Of a DNA stretch of 64,000 bases, positions 37,002 through 47,920 are shown one piece after another (within the stretch, counting starts at the first letter, position 1; each line of letters starts with the position of its first letter). Under the pieces are notes generated by a model, which worked only from the letters and a program-made list of their open reading frames with translations, was not told the DNA's origin and searched no databases. This DNA comes from Tenodera sinensis (lineage: Eukaryota; Arthropoda; Insecta; Mantodea; Mantidae), in contig CM060969.1 in assembly GCA_030765045.1 (NCBI GenBank), positions 44,433,216 to 44,497,215 on the forward strand. The letters are read 5' to 3'. The position numbers and the translations under genes are program-made.

Positions 37002-38162
37002 AGCCATAGTGGAAGAGGTCTCTCGCGATGAATTTCAACCTAGACTATCTACTGTGTCCTGGACCACTTGTTCAGCATTTGGGAGTTTGTCTAAATATGT
37101 AAAAGGAGGGTGATGAAGACACAATTACAGTTTAATTTTTTTGCTTCTTATCAATTGGAATTTTCTCTTTAATTTATCTTTTTATGCGCATTACAATTAT
37201 TAATGCCTGTATGTACTTAATATGGTATGGTAATTATAATTTTTTCTTTGAAATATTTACTACTTCCTAAACATATGGTATTAATATTTTGTTCTGCAGA
37301 TTGTTACCGCTGCCAGAATGTATCTATGGCAACTTCTTGTGTCCCAGTCACGTGATTTCTTTCTTTGCATGTGCTAGACTTCTTTTCTCCGTTTTTTACA
37401 TATTTTCAACGATAATTTTTTCATAAAAAAGATCTTTTTTCTCACGAACTATCGAAATTAGCTAAATGACATTTTATTGCATTCTTAATACGCCATATTT
37501 ACTACCTGACCCATAAATAGGACATCCAAAGTGGCATTTTATTTTGCGAGTGTGGTTTTGTATATTTATGAGTAAAATACTTTTAACGCACCTTTCTTGA
37601 AGTATGTCATTGAGTAATAAAATAAGTTAGCTCTGAAGAATAGTTTTTCAATTTATAGTGCAATAAGTTTCAGCATTACACAAACAGCGAATTGTTTGTC
37701 ATTTTGTTTCATTAAACACCAACGTAATGGCGCATCGATTGTTATTTTGGTTCAACAACAAAAGGACTGTTTGACACAACTTTAACTCAGGGAATTCCTC
37801 CTAACTGTTAAACATAAATATGTGAATATATATAGCATTTGCCACGTTTATATAACGGTTTATTTTGTGATCGCTTGAGGAATTTAAAACATGTATTATT
37901 TTCTTTAAATATCTAGTCTGTATCCACACAGATGTAATGGCCATTAGGTATGCGTGAAGATCAAACCTAATAAAATTTGAGTGTTTTAGCATTGAATGTT
38001 CGGAATATCGACATTTGCTTTGGCATTCTAGTTAGAAAATTCATTTTTACTGTGAGCTGGCCAAAGTATAAAGTAGAAAAGCTTAAGAAAACAAAATTAA
38101 ACGTCAGAAAACAAATAATGTTCTATTCTGCTTTAGTAAAGCTAGTTTTGTTGCTTTTGTTT

Positions 38163-38320
<158 letters not shown>

Positions 38321-39184
38321 GTGAACATCATCATCATCATTGTTATTATGATACCTTTATTCTTAACAGCCACTCAAATGATAAAATTACATTTTTTTTT
38401 CAAACTATGTGCTAATTGTGCTAAATCGGATTAGAATTTCTTGGCTATATTCGTTTTCTACTCTATAAATACATAAATTAGTCATAATGAGTAACACGTG
38501 TTCTTTCCGCGTTCTTATATTTGGAAATATTGAGAAGTGATAGCTATCCAGGCTAGATCAAAAAATAGGAGCTGTGTATAAATGATCGTGGAAACTATTG
38601 TACACTTGATAAAGTGCGAAACGATTACATGTATATATAGATAGTGTTTAGTTACTAATATTATTTCATTACTGTAAAAGACATTATCGTTTATTTCGTC
38701 CTACAGATAAACACAGCTCATTTGAATATTCTTTTGTTGTTTTATTAATTTATTTCGTGCTGCAATAGTTATAAGCTTCATAGATATGGCAAATACTATA
38801 TTAAATGTCTCATTTTAAAATACTTGGCATTTTTATATAAGGCGTATAATTTAATTATATCTTAGAGGATAAATTCCGTACTTGAATGTGAATTTTGGTA
38901 CTTTATATGAAATATTGCTTTCTGTCTTTTCATTCACCACTATCCCTGCAGCTACAAAATTGCAGCACCAATAAATGGGCATTTTGCTGTTTTTATAAAC
39001 ATTTTATCTTTTGGGTTTTTAATCATCTTAAGCAAAATTCTGAATTTGTTCTTACGCTTTGTTTTTATTTACGAAATCGCTTTACTGGTTTAGTCCTATC
39101 GCATTTTGAAACTTCAGTTGTCATACTTTGTGGATTTTATTTACATTTCTATACAGATTTTGTTTTTGGTCTCACGGCAAAGTG

Positions 39185-39335
39185 CTTTGTTTGACTTTTC
39201 TTGCAAGGATAAACTCGCCCAGCTGTCCTCGGCAGCCACGACGTCATTCCTTGGTTCGGGAAAGTTCCTAGCTTCGGGGAACTTCGCAATCCCCTGTCGT
39301 TTGCTTGCAAAACTGACGACTTTCACCTCTTAGGT
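39185..39335 (+). other. Small GC-rich island in AT-rich intron
   Basis: A 150-bp stretch with CTCGCCCAGCTGTCCTCGGC, ACGACGTCATTCC (CRE-like TGACGTC on the minus strand) and an inverted repeat AAGTTCC (39262-39268) / GGAACTT (39278-39284). It differs sharply from its AT-rich surroundings. It could be an enhancer, an unrecognised repeat fragment or an exon of a non-coding RNA; none can be decided by eye. Confidence 0.4.
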
Positions 39336-41949
39336 ACTTAGGCTATATCAATAGTCAATACAGGAGAAGGTATCAAGCTATTAAACAAAATAAATTAAAA
39401 TGCCAAATTTTATGTTTAATATTTAAGGCAGTATCTCAAACATTATTCAAATAAAGAATGGAAGTAACCAACCAAAATAAATCATGAACTAGATGAATTT
39501 TGAATATGTAAATAATTCTCAAAACATCACTTTTGACTGAAAATTTAAGTGCATTGATATATACTTTTGGAAATCCATTACCGGTATCTATTCTAAAAAC
39601 AGATAAAAGAAACGTTGTTAATTATGTATAGTCCTTTTATAGATATGTTTAGATACATAATCAGTAAGAAATAATAAGATAGGATACAGATTTACTTTAG
39701 CAGCAACTATTCCGTTTTGTGTATTTATTAATGCCAAAGCGATTTACATTCATAAAAACAATTGTTTCAGCGAACAGAGAGGAACAAAACTAGGTTATTA
39801 AATTACCTTTGCCAATTTTTAAAACTACATTATTCTCAGCTGAAGTAAATAGTCCTAAATCTTGGGCCTTGCCAGTGCATCAGCTTTTCGGCAAAGCTTA
39901 TCAGAACGACTGATTAAGTCTTATTCTTTATTATTGTAAACAAGCTTTTAAAAGTTGACATCCCGAAAATATATATCCCAATTTCTTTTTTGCCCATTGA
40001 TTTATTTTAAACTAGTTCAAAACAAAGGTTGACAGCAAGTTCTTAAAATAATCCCAATTATAGCGTTTCATGGGTCACTTAGCTTCCCTTTTAACGAAGC
40101 TGATATGAATTAGCTAATCTCTGCCGAATAAGCTTATAATATTGTTAGTAACAGTATCAAGTAAATATGAATGTAGGAAAGCAATAATGGCAAATACTTT
40201 TCTTGCTCTGTAATTCTCAATTTCCATAGAAATTATTATTACTATTACTATTATTATTGTTATTATTAATTACGATTATTATTCATTACTCATTATTATG
40301 AATTATTGACGTTAGTATATAAATTATTTTGCAGAAAAGAAAAAACATAAAGCAATATTTACTCTGGCCAAGTTCAATTACAAATATATAAGAAAGAACA
40401 ATATTGTATTTTAAGTATTACGATGAGATTGAAATAATCATTGCATTGCACTGAAAATGTATCCTTCATTTCTTTAGATGTGTCATGCTTATTAGTTAAA
40501 AAAATCGCAATATTAATGACGAAATCTGAAATGCACAAGTTAATATTTACAAAGCAATACAAAAGAACACATTAACGTAGCAAATTAATTTGTTTGATTT
40601 GTTTATAAAATTCATTGATGATTTTAAGCAAAAAATGTACATTTTGCACTTTTATTGTGATTATAACTTGTACTTTGACATTACGCAAATGGGATTTTAA
40701 AATAAAAAATTTAAAGACACAAATGACTAAGCAAGCACCATTTTTCTCAATCCCTTCTCTTCAGCATTTCTCAAATTTCAAAATGTTCGTTGGATTACAC
40801 TTGGCGTTTTATTGCTTTAAAATTTTCAGGATTGCATCAGGAACTAATGCATTTAAAATTTGTTGTGTACTATGTAAAAGTATAAAATGGTTCCACTGAA
40901 ATTAACAATTCAAAACATATTAACCAAAAACGTTTTTTCTTTAAATTTATTAACATAAAAATGTTTAAACAACAATTACTTTACATTTATTATTAAGCTC
41001 GAATTAAAAATTTGGGAATGATAGGATAATCCGTAGGGTACCTGGAAGATTTCATATTGTCATATCCAAAAGCGATTAATTACGAATAAGAAAAATTAAT
41101 ATCTTACGAAGAGATTCTTATAACTCCTTAAAATTTTGCGTGTGCTGTATGTTTTATCTTCCAAACATATGGAAAATCTGCAAATAAATTTGGTATAGCT
41201 AAAGTGATAACTAGATTTTTTAATATTCACAATTGCATTACTTGAAAATACTGGATAGCAATAATACATATTCGTATCTCCAAATTTTAAAAAGTCTGAA
41301 AAGATGCATTTCAGACTTTGGATATAAATAATCTTATACAGGCATGTTGGTATTTGTCTACACTTTGTTAAATGAAATAGCATTCTATGAAAGAATAATG
41401 ACATTAAGTAAAGTGCAGAAGCACCTGTCTCATGAAAAGTCAGATAAGAATATCACATGGAGATGTTAGCAAATTATCCTGTGCGACTTCCCAGTAAATT
41501 GAATGAGTAATTAAAATGAGTAATCCCACGATAGAAATAGTGTTTTATTAACATCGTCATAATTTGTAGTAATGAAGCAATCATGTCATATTACTCTGTC
41601 GTTGTACAAATAAGAAATACAACGTGTACAAAAGAGTCTGAAATGGTATTTTAAGGGGGAGGTAAATGATATTAATTAAAACTAATATATTTCAGGATTA
41701 CCAAATTTGATTTACTGGCAGATGTGAAGATTAATATCTAAGAGACTTGCATTTCGATGTAATAGTGGGTAATTTGGATGCAATAATTATGAAATTTGAA
41801 GAACCTGCCGAAATTTCACATGTAGCACATACAGTAGCAGAATTACTGCCTAAAAAGTCAAAAAAGCATCACTAAAGTTTGCACAATAGTGCAAGGCAAG
41901 AAATGTACAGACTAATTATTATTAATGGCAATAAAAACGTGCTAATTTT

Positions 41950-42046
41950 AAATATTTTGTTGTTTAACGACGCTATCAATCGCCAGGATCACATCAGCGT
42001 CGCCGGGTGCCGGAATTTTGTCCCGTAGGAGTTATTTTACATATAT
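41950..42046 (-). repeat. SINE S1, 3' fragment
   Basis: On the minus strand: ACTCCTACGGGACAAAATTC, GTGATCCTGGCGATTGATAG and GCGTCGTTAAACAACAAAA, the body and tail of S1 without the tRNA head. It is the only recognised mobile-element piece between 37 kb and the abd-A exon. Confidence 0.7.
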
Positions 42047-42329
42047 TGATGAAATGGTATCATCATTGCATCATCAGCAATGTAGGCAAATTATTCTATA
42101 ATCAGACAGCAGTGTCTCAATGTCAAGGACAACAAAAGACATTAATACAGATTACTAACTAATCGCTTTCTTGAAACGGATGTCTGAAGGTTAGAAGCCC
42201 AAATATTCCCACAGCCTTCTTTATGTACCTACAATGTCTTTCTTTTGAATTTAAGACTTGTCAAGAGTGATGCTAGTGTCGCTCTGTGCATTAGAGATAC
42301 TAAATATAAAACAATAAATTAATAAATAA

Positions 42330-42477
<148 letters not shown>

Positions 42478-43422
42478 AGGAAAAACTTCGATCTAAATAT
42501 TACAGAATACCCACAAATAAGCCTGAGGATGTAAATAAAAATACGAAAATAAATATTTAAGAGTTATTGTAAAATTTCATTCAGGCTCCGAGAAAACAAA
42601 TAGTGGGAGCATTAAAAACCATTTTGAAACATGCTTGCGCACATCGTCGAAAATCTATTGCCTTTAACAATATGATAGTTGCCGAAACTATTTTAAAGAT
42701 AATAATTTGGACAGTTACTCGTTTTTATGCCTTCTCTCCTCAGCAGTCGACTTATCAACTTCATCATTATCATCGTCATTGTTATTGCGAACTAAGTAAA
42801 CATACCGTGCGAATACTCGTTGAGAATATTTCTAAAATCAGAAGTACTATTGACACACTAGGATTCATAAATGTAATTCTTATAAAGACTCGTTTACTAT
42901 GTATCAGAGAACAGAAATAATTTAAACCAGAAATTGCATACGTTCTAGTCTTTAATTCCTTTGTCAACGATTTTTTTAGTATTTTCCAAAGCGTAAACGT
43001 AAAACTACATACCATAAGAAGAGCCAGAAAATAGTACCTTTAGGTATCTAGTAAACTGTTTGCACCTACCATCGCTTGCAATAGGCAGGTATTCGTTGTA
43101 CTTTTCAAGCTCAGAGCACCAAAGCAGAAAGCTGTCATTTAAAACCACATATTTCAATTACAATCACCAAGAAAGAAAGAAAAATATCTGGCTTTACTAG
43201 TTAGAGCCAACAGGAATATGACAGGAGTTAGAACTCTTACTGTTCAAGGCGTTTGTCTGAACTTTAATTCTATGAAAATAGCGTATAAAAACACCCATTT
43301 TTCAGCAATTTGCTATAGTAACTTTCAATGATTCACTCAGTACATAAAATTTACTTTGCTATACATACTTGTTTTTAGATTTTAAACTGTTTTATTTAAA
43401 ACGTAAAATTTTGGAAAAAGCT

Positions 43423-43479
43423 TTATTATTATTACTATTATTATTACTATTATTATTACTATCATTATTATCATCATCA

Positions 43480-43561
<82 letters not shown>

Positions 43562-43661
43562 TATTATTACTATTATTATTAGTATTATTACTATTATTAT
43601 TACTATTACTATTATTATTGCTATTATTATTGTTATTATTATGATTATGATTATTATTATG

Positions 43662-43702
<41 letters not shown>

Positions 43703-43731
43703 TACTACTACTATTATTACTATTATTATTT
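43423..43731 (+). repeat. (ATT)n array with ACT and GAT variants, 309 bp
   Basis: Trinucleotide array of ATT units with scattered ACT, ATC and GAT variants. The polyasparagine and polyleucine frames across it are not genes. Confidence 0.97.
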
Positions 43732-45435
43732 ACAAAGATGAGAGCACAAGGAACAGTCTTGCTTTGAAACAAAAAATTGAGGAAATTCTCAACTATTATT
43801 TAGCAAATTTGACAGGTGGGTGATATGAAATAAAACCTTCAATCTCCCCCTCCGTGTTGCACTAAGCAATGCCGTTCATATTTCCCATCTCCCTCCCCCT
43901 CTGTCTCTCCTCTCTCGTTTCCCATGCCATAAAGCCGTTTGCTTTAGGACTCTAAAAATTTTACAGGGTCTTAAAATAGTTTTAAATGGCCTTAAATGTC
44001 TGCTTAACGTCCTATTTGGAATTAACTTGCGGTTGTAGCTAAAGGAGTTAGCATTTATTTCCAGTACAATATATTTATTGCCGCATTACTGCAAATTTGT
44101 ATTCGTTACGTTGTGTAATTATTGTGCTACTGTAAGAAGCATCGTTTGAATAAGTAACCGTTCTTACGGTCACAAGAGAATGAGCATGAGGTCTTAATTT
44201 CGCATGAAATGAGATAATACTTCATGCACATCCTGTATGTTGCCTGCTTCCTTACAGTAGCATTATGGTGTTATACAAATAAACACAAGGTTTGTACTCA
44301 AACTTATTATCAACCAAAACTACCATTTGAATCTTATTACTATGGAAACTGTGACATTAATATTAACAAAATGAAGTAATTGGCAGTAAATACTGTTAAG
44401 AGACTTGCAGGTGGTTGAAAGAAATGATTAGAAGACCAAGCACTTGTACTACCCAAGGCATAAACGTGTTATAAAAATAGTATTGCATTTTAAGGGCAGA
44501 ATCAAATTAAGATTTTTAACTGTTTTATGCCTTAGATGATAAGTATTGCTGACTTTGCTTTAACCACTTGCTTTTTACACTAATTTAGGAACAAAATATG
44601 ATCACGAAATCGTGTTTTTTACTTTCATTAGAGGTGAAGTTTCCAGCAATTTGTGCCAACAATGACAAAATAAATAACAAGATCTAACATGTTCAATTTA
44701 ATTTATCTTTCTAGACTTTGTTATCTGTTTAGGCAAGGATATTTTTCTCACAATGCCACTTAATGTTATTTACTGCCCAGATCTCAACTGCAATATTGTA
44801 TGATTATAAAGCTTAATAAAATATGTTCAACAGCTAAAAAATGCAAATGCAACAGTGCTATAATTATAACATGCATAGGTATATTATCAAAGTAGTTTTG
44901 TGGCATGGAATATTTATCTCTAAAAGTGGAATTTTTACAATTTTATTTCAATGTTCTCTAACATACTTAACTCAACATTCTAAAGATTACTTCAGTAAGC
45001 AAGGCTTTAATTACTATGGGTCTTATAAATACACAGTAAACAATATCTCAATCAATTTCATTTCCAGCACACAAAGCTGCTTCTAAAATGTTTCCATTCT
45101 TTTAAAGGCTAAAATTAATTACAGTAATGGTTAGCTGTTCTATTTCCAAACTTTATGATAATTTTGTTCATTATTATCTACACTTATATGTCAAATATGT
45201 TTGTATTGTGCGTTCCTTTATCCTTTATGATTCACATTTAAAATGGCATTTTTCTACAGAGCTATTAGCTCTTTATGACAACCCTAAAATAGGACAGCTA
45301 TCCGACTACTGAATTTTTTTTCTGTTTACAGTAAAGTATTTGTAAGATTGGATGATACGAATTTAGCTAGTGTTTGTTAATGGTGACATGCATTGATTTT
45401 TCTTTGTATTTTCTAGAAAACAGAGAAAAGTGAAG

Positions 45436-45442
45436 ACTTACC
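45436..45442 (-). other. abd-A: Splice donor of abd-A exon 1
   Basis: On the minus strand the sequence reads ACTG|GTAAGTC, a perfect U1-complementary donor. The open frame would run on for only nine more codons before a stop, without Hox similarity, so splicing here rather than read-through is expected. The single base left over (G) would form an Asp codon with the next exon, as in other insect Abd-A proteins. Confidence 0.9.
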
Positions 45443-46321
45443 AGTAATAGACATCCAGGGATAGCGAGGGATGTCAGGGATGGGCTGGCCGGCGGATGCG
45501 GCTCCTGGCTGGGAGCAAGAGGACAGCGGATCGGCGGCGGCAGAGGCGGCTGCAGCCTGGTGGTAAAATTGGGCGGCGGCGGCCATGGAGGCGGATGCTG
45601 CCGACACCGTGGAAGCAGCAGATGCCGCCGAAGCCGCGGCGCCGTTCTGGTGATGGTGGCCAAGGGTGTAGTTGACCATGGAGTCTGGAGGCGGAGGGAC
45701 GTTTCCTGCGAGACCCGCCGTGTAGCGGCAGGATTTGTCTGCGGTGACGGCGTCGACCGCCGCTGCCGCCGCCAAAGCCGCCGAGCTCGCCGCGGCTGCC
45801 GTTGAGGAGAAGGCGGCCGGGACCATGGATCCAGAGGCAGCTGCCGCCCCCGCAAACGCCGCCGCCGCCACTGCCTGCTGCTGCTGGTGGTGGTGATGAG
45901 CGGCGGCAGCCGAAACGTAAGGGTACATCCTGCCCAGCGCAGCCGAAGAGGATGACGCTGAGGAACCGACGCCCGGAGACGTGGACGCCGAAGTGTGATG
46001 AGGCGAGGACGAGGTGGAGGAGGGCGAGTGCTGGGCCCCGCTGCCGCCCCCGAGGAGGCTCGAACTACTATAATTGACTGCAGAACCCGCGGTCGTGTTC
46101 AAAGGATTGCTGGAAGTTCCACCTCCGCCGTTGCTGGTAGCCGTCGTGCTGTCACTGATCGGGGTGGATGCTGCCGACGAGGACGTCGCGGAGAAGAGGG
46201 AGGAGACCGATGAGGGATGGTGATTGCCGGTGGTACTCGCCAGTAACTGCTGCTGGTGGTGCTGATACAATTGATGGTGGTACTTAGGAAGCATGCTATC
46301 GAGGAGGAATTTTGAACTCAT
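45442..46321 (-). CDS. abd-A: abdominal-A (abd-A), first coding exon, 293 codons plus one base
   Basis: Hox transcription factor that specifies abdominal segment identity in insects; acts in the nucleus with Extradenticle/Homothorax. The exon encodes 293 residues. Residues 1-14 (MSSKFLLDSMLPKY) match the long-isoform start of insect Abd-A. Residues 15-26 are His/Gln-rich, 30-125 Ser/Thr/Gly-rich. MYPYV begins at Met132, followed by His/Gln (142-149) and long Ala tracts. DKSCRYT lies at 195-201, GHHHQNG near 221, and IPRYPWM at 284-290; YPWM is the Extradenticle-binding hexapeptide. Met1 is chosen because an in-frame TGA lies at 46361-46363 and no other Met intervenes; -3 is G. The exon ends after ACTG at a GTAAGT donor, leaving phase 1, which suits the Asp-Trp-Met continuation known in other insects. 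The homeodomain is absent from this exon and was not found in the window. The family assignment is secure; the short Drosophila isoform starts at the equivalent of Met132. Confidence 0.94.
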
Positions 46322-47310
46322 TGCTCCTCGCGGCTGGCACTGACAATCAGCTGATTTAGTTCACTCACAAGAGGCACGAAGCACGTGGTGTCTGTAGATC
46401 GCTTTCCTACGTCAGGGTGCAACCCTTTAGAAACAGTCTTCACCATCATAGCGGTGCAAAAACCACCCCCGCGTCACCACACATTAAATCTGCCTGTTTT
46501 TGTCCACCACGATTTAACACAACAGCTTCGGCTGGCTATACCTCCCCTAAAATACAGATACTTTCTCCCTTATTGTCTAACTGCTGACGTATTTCCTTCT
46601 ATTCTTCGTGTAGTTACACAGTTCCACAAAAAAATGTGTCCACTGTCACCACCACCATTGAAAAACTACTACAGACAACAAGTGCCCCTAACAGCTGTGA
46701 CGGGGCACGTCGATGTTGATGACGATGATGATGAAAGGATTTTAATGCACCTTTTTTTCTCCCTTTCTCCTCCCAAAGCCTGATATATCTTTTTATGGTC
46801 TTGTATACACAAACGGGCGCGGAGCAACAACAAAAAGAAAGAGGAGGAAGAATAAGAAGAAGAATGAAGAAGAAACGTCCCAAGTCTGTGCCGCGTGCCC
46901 GTTAAAAAACCCAAGTATCGCATCAAAAAAACGTCCTATTCACCCTCAAAATTTCTTACGCGTTGTTCTGCTTTACTTCTTCGAATCCTTTATGGCCTGT
47001 ATGTAGAGGCTATAGCCCCTATACCCTGCTTGGAGTACACCAACTAAATGTAACCCCTTACAATAATGGCGCTAGCTGTTTTTACCCCCCTCCCCCTCAC
47101 ACTTCCCTCCCACCCCTCTTCACTCCTTATCCCCCTCTCTGCCCACCTCCATCTTCTCTCTTCTTTCCGTTGACACTCCCTCGGTATACCTTTGCTTGCG
47201 GTTTTCTCTTTTCACTGCCGTACACGTCAGAGTAGCACACGTGGTTGTGGATGTGTTCGCGTATGTGTGTGTGTATTCTAGTCGAACACACTAACGCACA
47301 CGAGAACTTC
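46322..47310 (-). promoter_or_regulatory. abd-A: abd-A 5' leader and presumed core-promoter region
   Basis: This is the sequence directly upstream of the abd-A start codon. An in-frame TGA is at 46361-46363. The region has mixed composition with strong C/T tracts on the plus strand (47085-47165) and A-rich GAAGAA-type runs around 46840-46880. The transcription start cannot be placed: the best AT-rich TATA-like stretch on the minus strand is near 46785-46800, but many Hox promoters lack TATA. Open frames here (for example 46614-46883 minus) are low-complexity and not credible genes. An upstream intron in the 5' UTR remains possible. Confidence 0.5.
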
Positions 47311-47374
47311 AGCACACATGGCGAGATATCTCCGTCTCTGTTGCACTCGTTGGCAAGCGCCGGTAAATAAGGCG

Positions 47375-47412
47375 GGCCAATGGGAAGTCAGGTGTTGTCA
47401 GGGACGACCAAT
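47375..47412 (+). promoter_or_regulatory. Paired CCAAT boxes upstream of abd-A
   Basis: GGCCAATGGG near 47377 and ACCAATGAGG near 47408 are two CCAAT pentamers about 30 bp apart in a GC-richer stretch roughly 1.1 kb upstream of the abd-A start codon. They could bind NF-Y-type factors. The motif is short, so function is inference. Confidence 0.3.
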
Positions 47413-47477
47413 GAGGATGGTGCACCTTGCTGACGGGCCTCACGGGCCTCAAGATGAATGGGACTGCGGCTGCAGCG

Positions 47478-47545
47478 GCTGCTGGTGTAGGGTCGTGAAT
47501 CACGCTGCGACTAAGATATCGCTGGTTCGCATCCCTGTAAGGGAC
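47478..47545 (+). repeat. tRNA-like (SINE-like) stretch upstream of abd-A
   Basis: A TGTAGGGTCGTGAATCACGC stretch followed about 30 bases later by GGTTCGCATCCC resembles the A and B boxes of a pol III promoter in a tRNA-derived SINE. No cloverleaf is convincing, and no body or tail can be recognised. It lies in the otherwise repeat-free abd-A upstream region. Confidence 0.25.
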
Positions 47546-47727
47546 TATCACTTTTTCTGTCTCCTACCTGTACGTCATGTCTTTTTCTCAAACGCGAATA
47601 TCACTTGCACATTCCTTCAACTCCATTCTGCGAACTGAGATGTTGACAAGTCTTGCTTGAAGACGGGACCTTCACAGTCGTAGAATTAGAAACATCACAC
47701 ACACACAGACATACGCACACATAGAAC

Positions 47728-47920
47728 ACAGAGAGGGGGTTTTCTGCTGGTCTATCCCTCCCCCCTCTGCACCCCTTTGGTTCCCCACCCCTCTCTTTCC
47801 CCTCTTACTTCTATCAAACTGGTCCAGCAAACTTTTGTGGTGGGAGAGTTCAGATGCTGCCACGCTGCCGCCATGCTTTCCTGGTCTATGTGGTGATGTC
47901 ACCGCCATCTGTCGAAAACA
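47728..47920. promoter_or_regulatory. Candidate PRE-like cluster: GAGAG, GCCAT, GAAAA
   Basis: GAGAG lies at 47731-47735 and 47844-47848, its complement CTCTC at 47791-47795, GCCAT (Pho/YY1 core) at 47870-47874 and 47904-47908, and GAAAA (Dsp1-like) at about 47914. In Drosophila, Polycomb response elements combine such motifs and abd-A is a Polycomb target. The cluster is about 1.5 kb upstream of the abd-A start codon. The motifs are short and could be chance, particularly in a C/T-rich tract. Confidence 0.3.

Noticed and set aside
40615..41404. Frames of 94 and 102 codons in the repeat-poor intron
   Set aside because: AT-rich composition, hydrophobic/lysine-rich random-looking translations, and no family resemblance.
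43369..43772. Long polyleucine and polyasparagine open frames (also 37977-38373)
   Set aside because: They are translations of ATT/AAT microsatellites on both strands.
45367..46213. Proline/arginine-rich frames overlapping abd-A on both strands
   Set aside because: Shadows of the GC-rich abd-A exon in other frames; only the minus-strand frame of 45442-46321 carries Hox motifs.
47181..47196. CGGTATACCTT, recalling the start of miR-iab-4-3p
   Set aside because: Only about 11 bases agree and there is no complementary arm nearby to form a precursor. No iab-4-like hairpin was seen elsewhere in the window.
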